A DNA stretch of 64,000 nt from contig NZ_BONE01000002.1 of NCBI RefSeq assembly GCF_016862555.1, positions 124,001 to 188,000 of the forward strand, given 5' to 3'. A model generated the notes under the pieces. The model was given only the letters and a program-made list of their open reading frames with translations, had not been told where the DNA came from and ran no database searches. The translations under genes were made by a program, and so were the position numbers. Of this stretch, positions 50,560 through 60,041 are shown piece after piece. Source of the DNA: Asanoa siamensis. GTDB taxonomy: Bacteria > Actinomycetota > Actinomycetes > Mycobacteriales > Micromonosporaceae. Position 1 is the first letter of the stretch, and every line of letters starts with the position of its first letter.

Positions 50560-52002
50560 CTAGACGCCGTTCACGGTAGCGGAGGGCGCGTCCGTCCAGA
50601 TCGCCGGGTGGCGATCACCACGCCCGGCGAGTCCCTCCAGCTGCGCCGCCGCGGCCAGCAGCCGCGCGTCGTCGCCGAAGCGCCCGCTCAACAGAACCCC
50701 GACCGGTAGCCCGTCGGTGGTCGCGCCGGTCGGCACGGTCACCGAGGGTTGCCCGGTCACGTTGAAGATCGCACAGTACGGGGAGAAGCGCCGCTGCCGG
50801 TCGAAGTCCGCCGCGGGATCCTCCGCCGCGGTGAACCAGCCGACCTCGGCCTGCGGCACCGCCAGTGGCGGGCAGAGCAACACGTCGTAACCGGCCAGCC
50901 CGGCGAGCCCGTGCCGCACCCGGGTCTGCAGCTCGCTCAGCACCGCGATGAGCTGCCCCGCGCTGACCGTCTCGCCGCGGGACCGCAGGTAGCGCGTCAA
51001 CGGCAGCAGCGACGGTTCGAGTGCGGGCGGGATCGGGGCCAGCGCGAGGACGTACCAGAGCGTCTCGAACAGCGGCCACATGTCGGGCGTGAGCGGCGCC
51101 GTGACCTGCTCGACGTCGTGCCCGGCGCCGGCCAGCGCGCTCGCCGCGGCCTGGACCGCCGCCACGCAGGCCGGGTCGACCTCGGTGTCGACCAGCATCG
51201 GCGTGGTGAACCAGCCGATCCGCAGCGGACCGGGCGCGGCGGTGCGGGCGGCGCCCAGGTAGCCACCGCCCGGCGCGGGCGGCGCCAGGTAGGGCTCGCC
51301 GATCGTCGGCACGGCCATCGCGTCGAGGAACGCGGCCGCGTCGGTCACCGTGCGGGCGATCGCGCCGTGGGTGGGCAGCCCGAAGCCCGCGAACCCGAGC
51401 GGCCCGCCGGAGACCAGGCCGCGGCTGGGCTTGTAGCCGACCAGCCCGCAGATCGCCGCCGGGATGCGCACGGAGCCGCCGCCGTCGGAGCCCTGCGCGA
51501 CCGGGACCAGCCCGGCGGCGACGGCGGCCGCGGCGCCGCCGCTCGACCCGCCGGCCGTGTGGCGCGGCGACCACGGGTTGCGGGCCGGGGGAGCGACGAG
51601 GCTCTCGGCGTGGCATGAGCTGCCCAGCTCCGACGTGGTCGTCTTGCCGAGTGACACCGTGCCCGCCGCGCGCAGGTAGGTCACCACGTCGGCGTCGACC
51701 GGCGGGACGAAGTCGGCGAACGCGGCGGAGCCGAACGTCGTGCGTACGCCTGCGGTCAGGGTCAGGTCCTTGATCGCGGTCGGCACGCCGTGCAGCGGCC
51801 CGGTCGCCGCCGGCCGGGCCACGTCGAGGGCGACCGCCTCGGCGCGCGCCTGGTCCGCGGTCACGGTCACGAACGCGCCGACCTGGTCGCCGAACGCGGC
51901 GATCCGGGTCAGGTAGTGGTCGACCAGCTCGGCACTGGTCAGCTCCCCGCGGGCGATCGACGCGCCCTGTTCGAGGGCGGTCAGGTCGTGGAGGTCCGCC
52001 AT
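50560..52002 (-). CDS. Amidase-signature-family amidase
   Basis: The 480-residue enzyme has the amidase Ser-Ser-Lys triad: lysine in HGVPTAIKDLTL, serine in HTAGGSSGGAAAAVAAGLVP and the nucleophile serine in GSDGGGSVRIPAA. Members hydrolyse aliphatic or aryl amides or, as GatA, work in tRNA amidation; absence of GatB/GatC neighbours favours a stand-alone amidase. It is divergent from kynureninase, so a joint role in aromatic amide or kynurenine metabolism is possible but unproven. ATG 52002 or 52011. Confidence 0.93.
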   Translation of the reverse strand: MADLHDLTALEQGASIARGELTSAELVDHYLTRIAAFGDQVGAFVTVTADQARAEAVALDVARPAATGPLHGVPTAIKDLTLTAGVRTTFGSAAFADFVPPVDADVVTYLRAAGTVSLGKTTTSELGSSCHAESLVAPPARNPWSPRHTAGGSSGGAAAAVAAGLVPVAQGSDGGGSVRIPAAICGLVGYKPSRGLVSGGPLGFAGFGLPTHGAIARTVTDAAAFLDAMAVPTIGEPYLAPPAPGGGYLGAARTAAPGPLRIGWFTTPMLVDTEVDPACVAAVQAAASALAGAGHDVEQVTAPLTPDMWPLFETLWYVLALAPIPPALEPSLLPLTRYLRSRGETVSAGQLIAVLSELQTRVRHGLAGLAGYDVLLCPPLAVPQAEVGWFTAAEDPAADFDRQRRFSPYCAIFNVTGQPSVTVPTGATTDGLPVGVLLSGRFGDDARLLAAAAQLEGLAGRGDRHPAIWTDAPSATVNGV

Positions 52003-52033
52003 GCCCTCCATCCTGCCCGGCTACGGTGTCCGC

Positions 52034-53284
52034 GTGCCCGTTGATCGCCTCTCCCAGGCCCGCCGTCTCGACGCCGAGGACCCGCTGGCCGCCTTCCGCG
52101 ACGAGTTCGTCATCGACGAGCCCGACCTCGTCTACTTCGACGGCAACTCGCTGGGCCGGCTGCCGAAGACCACCCGGACCCGCCTCCGCGCCGCAGTCGA
52201 CGAGGAGTGGGGCGTCGACCTCGTGCGCGGCTGGGACCGCTGGATCGGGCTCGCCCGCGAGGTGGGTGACCTGCTGGCCGGCGGCGTGGTCGAGGCCGCG
52301 CCGGGCGAGGTGGTGCTCGGCGACTCGACCAGCGTCAACCTCTACAAGCTCGCGAGCGCGGCCTGCGCCGCGCGGCCCGACCGGCGGGTGATCGTCACCG
52401 ACGACGACAACTTCCCGACCGACCGGTACGTGCTGGAAGGCGTGGCCGCGGCGCGCGGCATGACGCTGCGGGTGATCCCGTCCGACCTGGACACCGGCGT
52501 CACGCTCGCCGCGGTGCGTGCGGCGCTCGACGACGACGTCGCGCTGGTCTGCCTGTCGCACGTCGCCTACCGCTCGGGCGCCATCGCCGACCTGCCGGCG
52601 ATCACCGCCGCCGCGCACGCGGCCGGTGCGCTGGTGCTCTGGGACCTGTGCCACTCGGCGGGCGCGGTGCCGGTGCCGCTGCGCACAGCGGGGGTGGACC
52701 TCGCGGTCGGCTGCACCTACAAGCACCTCAACGGGGGCCCCGGCGCGCCGTCGTTCCTGTTCGTCCGCGCCGATCTGCAGGGTGAGCTGCGCCAGCCGAT
52801 CTGGGGCTGGTTCGGGCAGCGGGACCAGTTCGCGATGGGGCCGGCGTACGACCCGGCGCCGTCGGTGGACCGGTTCCTGGTCGGGACCCCGCCGGTGCTC
52901 GGCGGCTACGCGGCGCAGTGCGGCGTCCAGCTCTCCGCGGCCGCCGGCATCGAGCGGATCTTCGCCAAGGGCACGGCGCTGGGGGACTTCGCGATCGAGC
53001 TGTACGACGAGTGGCTGGCGCCGCACGGCTTCGCGCTGGCCTCGCCACGGTCGGGCCGGGGCGCCCACGTGACGCTGCACCATCCGGCCGCCTGGCAGAT
53101 CAGCCAGGCGCTGCGGGACTGCGCGGTGATCCCGGACTACCGCACCCCGGACCGGCTCCGGCTCGGCTTCGCGCCGCTCTACACCCGGTTCGTCGAGGTG
53201 CACGAGGGCTTCGACCGGCTCCGGACGATCATGGAAGCCGGGTCCTGGCGCCGGTTTTCCGCGAATCGTTCTCGGGTTACCTGA
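52034..53284 (+). CDS. kynU: Kynureninase
   Basis: This PLP enzyme cleaves kynurenine to anthranilate and alanine. The 416-residue protein has YFDGNSLGRLPKTT, WGVDLVRGWDRWIGLAR, LGDSTSVNLYKL, DDDNFPTDRYV, LSHVAYRSG, LWDLCHSAGAVPV and the PLP lysine in GCTYKHLNGGPGAPSFLFV, all in the expected order, then RLRLGFAPLYTRFVEV. GTG 52034 begins a family-like N terminus. No kynA or kynB gene is adjacent. Confidence 0.95.
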   Translation: MPVDRLSQARRLDAEDPLAAFRDEFVIDEPDLVYFDGNSLGRLPKTTRTRLRAAVDEEWGVDLVRGWDRWIGLAREVGDLLAGGVVEAAPGEVVLGDSTSVNLYKLASAACAARPDRRVIVTDDDNFPTDRYVLEGVAAARGMTLRVIPSDLDTGVTLAAVRAALDDDVALVCLSHVAYRSGAIADLPAITAAAHAAGALVLWDLCHSAGAVPVPLRTAGVDLAVGCTYKHLNGGPGAPSFLFVRADLQGELRQPIWGWFGQRDQFAMGPAYDPAPSVDRFLVGTPPVLGGYAAQCGVQLSAAAGIERIFAKGTALGDFAIELYDEWLAPHGFALASPRSGRGAHVTLHHPAAWQISQALRDCAVIPDYRTPDRLRLGFAPLYTRFVEVHEGFDRLRTIMEAGSWRRFSANRSRVT

Positions 53285-53347
53285 CCGGTTCCGGCCTTTT
53301 GCGGCGATAGGCGGAGTTATCGTCTCCCCAGGCGGAGGGGGGCTTTC

Positions 53348-53923
53348 GTGTCTATCGTTTCGTTTGCCGCGCTTAACCGGATCGTGCTGGCTGGGGCAGC
53401 GGTGACCGCCGGGACCATCCTGCTCGTGGGTGCGGCGGCCCAGGGGGCGCCGGCCCCCGGTGGCCCGCCCACCGGTGGCGCGGCCCCGGACGCGGGTGGC
53501 ACAGCCGAAGGGACGTGGATCGAGGTCAGCCCGAGCACCGTCCAGGCCGGCGAGCCGATCGAGATCAAGGCGAGCTGCAAGGAGCGGGTCGACGAGGCCA
53601 AGGCGCATTCGAAGGCGTTCGGTGAGGTCGTGCTCGTGCCGAAGTGGGGCTTCCTGACCGGCGAGGCCACCGTGCCGGCCGACACCCGCGAGGGCGAGTA
53701 CGAGGTCAAGCTGGTCTGCGCGAAGAGCGGCCACGCGGAGACGAAGCTGCGGGTGATCGCGAAGTCGCGGCCGTCCCACGGCCCGCACACAGGCGGCGGC
53801 GGGCTGGCGGGTTCGGGTTCGGCCGGCGGCGACGGCACGCTGGCGCTGGCCGGCGGGCTGGGCGCGGTAGTGGCCGGTGCCGGGCTCGCGGTGACGCTGC
53901 GGCGCCGCCGGCGGCTGGCCTGA
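53348..53923 (+). CDS. Cell-surface protein with C-terminal membrane anchor, candidate sortase substrate
   Basis: A 191-residue protein with a signal peptide (residues 5-32), a small secreted domain (IEVSPSTVQAGEPIEIKASCKE to VLVPKWGFLTGEATVPADTREG, with KLVCAKS giving a possible disulfide), a Gly-rich linker and a C-terminal helix followed by RRRRR. This end resembles a sortase sorting signal, but only PHTGGG, not LPxTG or LAxTG, is visible. The sortase gene follows directly, so the two probably work together (inference). Confidence 0.75.
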   Translation: MSIVSFAALNRIVLAGAAVTAGTILLVGAAAQGAPAPGGPPTGGAAPDAGGTAEGTWIEVSPSTVQAGEPIEIKASCKERVDEAKAHSKAFGEVVLVPKWGFLTGEATVPADTREGEYEVKLVCAKSGHAETKLRVIAKSRPSHGPHTGGGGLAGSGSAGGDGTLALAGGLGAVVAGAGLAVTLRRRRRLA

Positions 53924-53928
53924 CCGCG

Positions 53929-54672
53929 ATGTCGGAGGACGAGGAGCGGATCCCGGTCGTCCGGGACCTGCTCCGGCTGCCGGGGGCGAGCGCACCACCG
54001 CCCCCGGCGTCGGCGCGCCTGGTCGAGCCCACCGCGCCGGCGCGGCGCACCTCGCCGCTGGGCGTACCCGGAGTCGTGGTCCTGGTCCTGCTCGGGGTCT
54101 TCCTCTCGGGTCTCGGGCTGGGGCAGGCGACCGGCGGGTTCGCGCTCTCGATGCCGGACTGGTTCGGCTCGGGCGACCAGCCACCGCCGCGCGACTTCCC
54201 CGTGTTGGAGGCGAGCCGGCCGACCCGGGTCACGATCACCTCGATCGGCGTGGACGCGCCGGTGCACGACGTGGGGCTGGCGCGGGACGGCACGATCGCG
54301 GTGCCGCCGGTCGACGAGCCCAACGAGACCGGCTGGTACGAGGACGGTCCGACACCCGGCGAGTTCGGGCCCGCGGTGCTGGTCGGGCACGTCGACACGA
54401 AGACCGGGCCGGCGGTGTTCGCAAAGCTGTCCACGCTGGACCCGGGTGATCGGGTCGAGGTGGCGCGGCGGGACGGGTCGGTGGCGGTGTTCGAGGTCGA
54501 CTCGGTGGAGCGGTTCGACAAGGCGGCCGTGCCGGCCGAACGGGTGCACGGCGACTTCAGCCGGCCGGGGCTGCGGCTGATCACCTGCGGCGGGCGCTGG
54601 GTCGGCGGCGCGACCGGCTACGCCGACAACATCGTGGTGTTCGCGTCGCTGGTGTCGGCGCGCGACGTCTGA
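53929..54672 (+). CDS. Class F-type sortase
   Basis: The 247-residue enzyme has a cytosolic Pro-rich N terminus, one membrane helix (about residues 44-66) and a sortase beta-barrel with catalytic H154 in LVGHVDTKTGPAVF and C220 in LRLITCGGRW; the arginine is probably R223. The ITSIGVDAPVHDVGLARDG start of the barrel and VPPVDEPNETGWY are typical of actinobacterial class F sortases. It would transfer surface proteins to the cell wall; the preceding gene encodes the only candidate partner here. Confidence 0.9.
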   Translation: MSEDEERIPVVRDLLRLPGASAPPPPASARLVEPTAPARRTSPLGVPGVVVLVLLGVFLSGLGLGQATGGFALSMPDWFGSGDQPPPRDFPVLEASRPTRVTITSIGVDAPVHDVGLARDGTIAVPPVDEPNETGWYEDGPTPGEFGPAVLVGHVDTKTGPAVFAKLSTLDPGDRVEVARRDGSVAVFEVDSVERFDKAAVPAERVHGDFSRPGLRLITCGGRWVGGATGYADNIVVFASLVSARDV

Positions 54673-54678
54673 CCGGGC

Positions 54679-55221
54679 CTAGGCGGCCTCGGCGGCTTCT
54701 TCCGCGGGCAGGTCGAGCCAGCTCGCCCAGCGCGGGTCGGGGGCGCGGTGGCCGAGCACCCGCCAGGCGACTCCTTTGGGGGCCGCCGGCTTGGTGCGCA
54801 GCCGCCAGCCGAGCTCGGCCGGGGTCTTGTCGCCCTTGCTGTGGTTGCACCGCGCGCAGGCGGCCACGACGTTCTCCCAGGCGTGCCGGCCACCCCGGCT
54901 GCGCGGGAAGACGTGGTCGATGGTCTCGGCGGGGCCGGTGCAGTAGGCGCAGCGCCAGCCGTCGCGGGCGAATATCGCGCGTCGCGAGAGCCCGACGGTG
55001 GCCCGGTAGGGCACGCGGACGTAGCGGGTGAGCCGGACGACGGACGGCACCGGAAGCTCGTGGCGGACGCTGTGCAGGAATCCTTCGCCGTCGGCGACGC
55101 AGACGGCCTTCGCGGATAGGACGAGGATCGCGGCTCTTCGCACTGACACGACGCACAGGGGCTCGTAGGTGGCGTTCAGGACTAATACCCCGGAGCCCAC
55201 GGTCGGTCGTATGTCAGGCAT
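54679..55221 (-). CDS. HNH endonuclease (chromosomal paralogue)
   Basis: The 180-residue protein has the same layout as the HNH protein in the tRNA array: VLVLNATYEPLCVVSVRRA at the start, VPSVVRLTRYVRVPYR, then ARDGWRCAYC, TIDHVFPRSRGGRHAWEN and ACARCNHSKGDKTPAELGW with two zinc cysteine pairs. It is longer at both ends. This single-domain HNH form is widespread in actinobacteria and probably the housekeeping copy. It ends seven bases from the convergent sortase gene. Confidence 0.92.
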   Translation of the reverse strand: MPDIRPTVGSGVLVLNATYEPLCVVSVRRAAILVLSAKAVCVADGEGFLHSVRHELPVPSVVRLTRYVRVPYRATVGLSRRAIFARDGWRCAYCTGPAETIDHVFPRSRGGRHAWENVVAACARCNHSKGDKTPAELGWRLRTKPAAPKGVAWRVLGHRAPDPRWASWLDLPAEEAAEAA

Positions 55222-55485
55222 CCCGCTCACCCTCTCGGTGTTTCTCTCGCCCGCTCCACAAGATCTGCGTGTGAGGTCGCGGTGCGCGTGCGCCACGACC
55301 GGCGCCGGCGGTCTGCCTTCGCCCGTGCAGCAATCGTCCCTGATGGGGGACCCGATTGCACGTACTAATCCGGGGTCGGGAAGTGAAGCTTCGGTTTCGT
55401 GTGGTGAGATGGTCGGTTCCGTCCTGTTGCGGCCCCCTTGAGCCCGGCGAATCGGCCCGGGGAACCATGCGGTACGAACATCTGT

Positions 55486-56487
55486 GTGACAGTCTTCGCC
55501 GCCCCCGCACCGACGCCGAGCTGCCTGAAGGACGACCGCTTCTGTGGCTGGATGTACGATTTGACCGGTTCGACCTGGGCGGCCGAAGGTGGCTACTACT
55601 TCCTCGTCAAACCCCTGCGGATCATCGCGATCCTGCTGCTCGCGATCGTCGCCCGCTATCTCCTGCACAAGCTGATCAGCCGGCTGGTCCGGACGACCTC
55701 CGAGGGATCGGTGCCGGCGATCCTCAAGCCGCTGCGCAACCGGATCCCGACCGCTCCCGCCTCCGACGCCGCGGCGTTGGTCCCCGAGCGGCGCCGCCAG
55801 CGCGCCGAGGCCATCGGCTCCGTGCTGCGCAGCATGGTCACCGCCTTCGTCTTCTCGATCGCCCTGCTGATGGTGCTGGAGGAGCTGAGCTTCAACCTCG
55901 GGCCGCTGCTGGCCAGCGCCGGCATCCTCGGCCTGGCGATCGGCTTCGGTGCCCAGAGCCTGGTCAAGGACCTGCTCGGCGGGCTGTTCATGCTGCTCGA
56001 GGACCAGTACGGCGTGGGCGACACCGTCGACCTCGGCGAGGCGACCGGCATCGTCGAGTCGGTCGGCCTGCGGATCACGACGGTCCGGGACGCCCGCGGC
56101 GTGCTCTGGTACATCCGCAACGGCGAGATCATCCGGGTCGGCAACAAGAGCCAGGGCTGGGCCATGCTCATGATCGACATGCCGATCGGCTTCGCCGACG
56201 CCGAGGAGGCGGTCGATGTGCTGCGCTCGGCGGCGGCCCAGGTGTACGCGGACCCGGAGCTCGCCGAGCACTTCGTCGAGGCACCGGAGGTGCTCGGCGT
56301 CGAGACCGTGACCGTCGAGGGCACCGTCATCCGGACGATCGCCAAGACCACAGCGGACGGTCAGTACGTGGTGGGGCGCGAACTGCGCCGCCGGCTGACC
56401 GAGGCGCTGGCCGCCTCCGGCATCACGGCCCAGTTGGCGGCGGCCCGGCTCTTCCCGCGTCCGGCCACACCGGAGAGTGGTTCCTGA
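55486..56487 (+). CDS. Small-conductance mechanosensitive channel (MscS family)
   Basis: About 333 residues: two or three membrane helices (FLVKPLRIIAILLLAIVARY, VTAFVFSIALLMVLEEL and the pore helix GPLLASAGILGLAIGFGAQSLVKDLLGG), then the MscS beta domain with YGVGDTVDLGEATGIVESVGLRITTVRD and WYIRNGEIIRVGNKS. It opens under membrane tension to release solutes. GTG 55486 is the likely start; the frame is open upstream to 55438. Confidence 0.93.
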   Translation: MTVFAAPAPTPSCLKDDRFCGWMYDLTGSTWAAEGGYYFLVKPLRIIAILLLAIVARYLLHKLISRLVRTTSEGSVPAILKPLRNRIPTAPASDAAALVPERRRQRAEAIGSVLRSMVTAFVFSIALLMVLEELSFNLGPLLASAGILGLAIGFGAQSLVKDLLGGLFMLLEDQYGVGDTVDLGEATGIVESVGLRITTVRDARGVLWYIRNGEIIRVGNKSQGWAMLMIDMPIGFADAEEAVDVLRSAAAQVYADPELAEHFVEAPEVLGVETVTVEGTVIRTIAKTTADGQYVVGRELRRRLTEALAASGITAQLAAARLFPRPATPESGS

Positions 56488-56540
56488 CCCACCGAACAGG
56501 CCCTGCGCACATCGAAGGACGTGCCGGTAGGGGTCGCGCG

Positions 56541-56670
56541 CCGACTGAACGGTCGGGTATCGTCCGATCGTTCAGTCGGACAAGCGACCCCCTGCCCGTT
56601 CGCCCTAGCCAGTTGTCAGACGATCGGGCAGAATTCGTCCAAGCTCACTTCACCCCCGACGTCTGACAAC
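56541..56670. promoter_or_regulatory. Two long inverted repeats upstream of the MFS gene
   Basis: CCGACTGAACG (56541-56551) and its complement (56569-56579) extend to 16-bp arms with one mismatch around a seven-base centre. GTTGTCAGACG (56612-56622) and its complement (56660-56670) form a second perfect 11-bp pair. The first has operator-like size, the second could be an attenuator or binding site. Confidence 0.6.
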
Positions 56671-56726
56671 GTTGCTCGGTCCGGGCCACCACAAGTGGGC
56701 TGCCGAGGGCGATGGAGGCCTACCCA

Positions 56727-58058
56727 GTGTCCGACGAGACACGACCGCCGAACCAGCCGGCGACCTTTCGCGAGGTTTTCGGCCAGCGTGAATATCGCGC
56801 GGTCTTCGCGGCGAGTGCGCTCTCGTGGCTGGGTGACTACATATCGAAGGCCGCCGTCACCGTCATCGTCTACCACGAGTCCCAGTCGGTGGCGCTCTCC
56901 GCGGCCGCGTTCGCGATCAGCTACCTGCCCTGGCTCGTCGGTGGGCCGCTGCTGGCCGCGTTGGCCGAGCGCTACCCGTACCGCGCCGTCATGGTCTGGT
57001 GTGACCTCGTGCGGATGGCGCTCATCGCGCTGATCGTGATCCCCGGCCTGCCGGTGCCGGTCATGCTGGTGATCCTGTTCGTCGCCACGCTGGCCAACCC
57101 ACCGAGCCAGGCCGCCCGGTCGGCGCTGATGCCGCTGATCCTGCCGGGCGACAAGCTGGTCGTCGGGCTCTCGCTCAACAACAGCACGGGCCAGGCCGCC
57201 CAGGTCGTGGGCTACGCGCTCGGCGCCGGGATCGCCGCGTTCAACCCGCGCGCCGCGATCGTGCTCGACGCGTGCACGTTCCTCGCCTCGGCCCTGCTGA
57301 TCTGGTTCGGCACCCGGCACCGCCCGCCGGCGATGGCCGACCGCGACCGGTCCAACCTGTTCCACGAGACCGCCGAGGGTTTCCGCGTCGTCTTCGGCCA
57401 GCGGGTGCTGCGCGGCATCGCCCTGCTCGTCTTCGCGGCCATGCTGTTCTCGATCGTCCCCGAAGGACTCGCCGCCGCCTGGGCGCAGGAGAAGTCGCAG
57501 GGCACGGCGGCCGGGGGCTACCAGGCGCTGATCATGGCGGCCAACCCGATCGGCTTCATCATCGGCGGCCTGACCATGGCCAGGCTCGTGCCACCCGGCG
57601 TCCGGTTGAAGCTGGTCCGGCCGTTCGCGGTCATCTCGCCGCTGGTCCTCGTGCCCGCTCTGCTCAATCCGTCCCCGGTCTGGGTGGCGGTGCTGGCGGC
57701 GATCTCCGGTTTCGCGGTGGCGGGCCTGATGCCGGTGGCCAACGGTTTGTTCGTCCAGGCGCTGCCACACGGCTACCGCGCCCGCGCGTTCGGCGTGATG
57801 GCCACGGGCGTGCAACTCATGCAGGGCGCCGCGGTCCTGGTCACGGGCGTGCTGGCCGAACGCTTCGAGATCCCGCTGGTGGTCGGCGTCTGGAGCATCG
57901 GCGGCGTGCTGCTGATGCTGGTCATGGTCACCAGTTGGCCGAGCCCGCAGCAGTTCGACAGCGCGATCGCGGAGGCGGCGAAGTCGCAACCGGACGCCGA
58001 GGACCGCCCACCGGCCCAACGCGGCCCGGCGCACCGGCCGGCGCACGCGCAGCCGTGA
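56727..58058 (+). CDS. Major facilitator superfamily transporter
   Basis: The 443-residue protein has about 12 hydrophobic helices. The opening TFREVFGQREYRAVFAASALSWLGDYISKAAVTV resembles drug/tetracycline-efflux-like MFS proteins of actinomycetes, and the loop LAALAERYPYRAVM stands where motif A is expected. GTG 56727 is chosen because GGAGG lies eight bases upstream. Two inverted repeats in front suggest control by a regulator that is not encoded next to it. The tail is Pro/Ala/His-rich. Confidence 0.92.
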   Translation: MSDETRPPNQPATFREVFGQREYRAVFAASALSWLGDYISKAAVTVIVYHESQSVALSAAAFAISYLPWLVGGPLLAALAERYPYRAVMVWCDLVRMALIALIVIPGLPVPVMLVILFVATLANPPSQAARSALMPLILPGDKLVVGLSLNNSTGQAAQVVGYALGAGIAAFNPRAAIVLDACTFLASALLIWFGTRHRPPAMADRDRSNLFHETAEGFRVVFGQRVLRGIALLVFAAMLFSIVPEGLAAAWAQEKSQGTAAGGYQALIMAANPIGFIIGGLTMARLVPPGVRLKLVRPFAVISPLVLVPALLNPSPVWVAVLAAISGFAVAGLMPVANGLFVQALPHGYRARAFGVMATGVQLMQGAAVLVTGVLAERFEIPLVVGVWSIGGVLLMLVMVTSWPSPQQFDSAIAEAAKSQPDAEDRPPAQRGPAHRPAHAQP

Positions 58059-58119
58059 CCCTCCGCGGGTAAGGAAGAGCACACCCGATCAAGATCGAAA
58101 ACTGGATAGGCTGGCCGGC

Positions 58120-59289
58120 GTGCGCAATGTCGGAATAACGGCCTTCGTCTTCTGGACGGTCATGCTCGGGACGACGGTGCCGACGCCGCTGTACCCGCTC
58201 TACGAAGAATCGATCGGCATCGTGCCCGTCGAGGTCACGATCCTTTTCGCCGTGTACGCCCTGGGCGTCGTCGCCGGGCTGCTCACCCTCGGGCGGCTGT
58301 CCGACCAGATCGGCCGCAAGCCGGTGCTGGCGCTCGCCCTGCTCCTCGCCGCGGCCTCGGCTGTGCTGTTCCTGGTCTCGGACACGCTCGCCCTGCTGCT
58401 GGTCGCCCGGGTGATCTCCGGCTTCTCGGCGGCCCTGGCCACGGGCGCCGGCACCGCCGCGATCGGTGAACAGCTGCCGGCGGACCGCAAGTGGCTCGGC
58501 CCGGTCCTGGCGCTGGTCGCGAACATGGGCGGCCTCGCCTCCGGGACGATGCTGTCGGGCATCCTCGCCGAGTGGGCGGGCCACCCGCTGCGGGTGAGTT
58601 GGATCGTCGACCTGGCACTGATCGCGATCAGCTTCGTCGGCCTCACGATGATCACGGAGACGGTACGGCGCAGCCGGGCCACGTTCCGCTTCGAGCGACT
58701 GACCATTCCGCCGGAGATCCGCGGCCAGTTCCTCCGGGCGGCGGGCGCGGCGGGCGCGGGCTTCGCGGTCCTCGGCGTGCTGACGGCGGTCTCGGGCATC
58801 CTGCTGGGCACGGAGTTGGACAAGCACGACCCGGCGCTGACGGGCTTCGTGGTCTTCCTGGGCTTCGTCTTCACGGGCACGGGCCAACTCGTCGACCGCC
58901 GGCTACCGAACCAGGTCTCCCTCCCGGCGTCCTGCGTAGCCCTGATCGCCGGCGCGGCCCTGATCGCCGCGGCGGTCCTGGGCCCGTCACTGCCGGCCCT
59001 GCTGTCGGCCGCGATCGTGGTGGGCCTGGCCACAGGCACAGGCGTCAGCGCGGGCCTCCGCGCGATCGCGACGGGCGCGCCACCGGAACGCCGGGGTGCG
59101 GCGTTCTCGTCCTTCTTCGCGATCCTCTACACGTTCTTGGCATTGCCCGCGATCGGCGTGGGCATCGTCATCGAATACGCGAACCTGCATTGGGCGGCGG
59201 GCATCTTCACCCTGGTAGTCGGCCTGCTCGCCCTCACGGTCCTGATCAGCCTGAGCCGCACCCGCCCCCGCCAGCCCCAACACGCCTGA
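58120..59289 (+). CDS. Major facilitator superfamily transporter
   Basis: A 389-residue MFS protein with about 12 helices. Motif A between helices 2 and 3 reads GRLSDQIGRKPVL, and TTVPTPLYPLYEESIGI in helix 1 is typical of a group of actinomycete exporters. It lies 61 bases after the first MFS gene and may be cotranscribed, but the two are not close paralogues. Substrate unknown. GTG 58120 start. Confidence 0.93.
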   Translation: MRNVGITAFVFWTVMLGTTVPTPLYPLYEESIGIVPVEVTILFAVYALGVVAGLLTLGRLSDQIGRKPVLALALLLAAASAVLFLVSDTLALLLVARVISGFSAALATGAGTAAIGEQLPADRKWLGPVLALVANMGGLASGTMLSGILAEWAGHPLRVSWIVDLALIAISFVGLTMITETVRRSRATFRFERLTIPPEIRGQFLRAAGAAGAGFAVLGVLTAVSGILLGTELDKHDPALTGFVVFLGFVFTGTGQLVDRRLPNQVSLPASCVALIAGAALIAAAVLGPSLPALLSAAIVVGLATGTGVSAGLRAIATGAPPERRGAAFSSFFAILYTFLALPAIGVGIVIEYANLHWAAGIFTLVVGLLALTVLISLSRTRPRQPQHA

Positions 59290-60041
59290 CGGTCGCGCCC
59301 AGGACGTTCGGCGGCGTTGATCGCGTTCCGAATCCTGGCCTGGGAATCCGGCCGTGATTCCGCGGCGATCGGATCCGCTTGGGGAGGGGTTCGCCGCGAG
59401 CAAGCCATCCAGCCGACCGACGGATGAACCCGGGCCGCGCCTGCGGCCGGCCGCGCCGGGTTCGGGTTCTCGGCTCCGAGCGGCGCACAGTCCCGCGGGG
59501 TTGTGTTGGTTCGGACCAGGCGGGGTTCGGGCCGGTTCGGAATGGGGCGGTTGTGGGGCGGCGCCGGCTGCTCCTCGCGTAGCTCGACCCGCAGTTCGGC
59601 GCAGCGCGCGGGGCCAGGCAGGTGACGGCGGCCAGCGTCGAGTTGCCGCGGCCGGTTACCCGCGGGGTCGTGGTGGTTCAGGCCGTGTCGGGCTCCGGCC
59701 GCGTAGCAGTCGCCGCGGCGTCGGGTCGCGCAGGGTCGGGACGGCGTCAGGTTCTCCGGTTACCTGCGGGGTCGTGGTGGTTCAGGCCGTGTCGGGCTCG
59801 GGCCGCGTAGCGGTCGCCGCGGCGTCGGGTCGCGCCGGGTCCGGACGGCGTCAGGTTCTCCGGACTGGCGTCGACGACGCCGGGGGATCCCGATTGTCGG
59901 ATCCTGAGATGCCGGTGGCGGGTCCCGGAGGGACCCGCCACCTGGGTTTGATGTGTCGCGGACCTGGCTCGACGCGTCAGCGAGTTTGTCCGGCGGGAGC
60001 GACGGTCCGGACCACCGCGGACCCGGGACCGCAACAGCTGT
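59290..60041. repeat. Gene-free stretch with a 104-bp direct duplication and a hairpin
   Basis: Two nearly identical 104-bp units begin at 59654 and 59758 with GGTTACCYGCGGGGTCGTGG and end in GGCGTCAGGTTCTCC. At 59914-59942 a perfect 13-bp stem (GGTGGCGGGTCCC) with a three-base loop may end transcripts of the glycosyltransferase genes. Long ORFs through this region are low complexity and are not supported. Confidence 0.75.
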
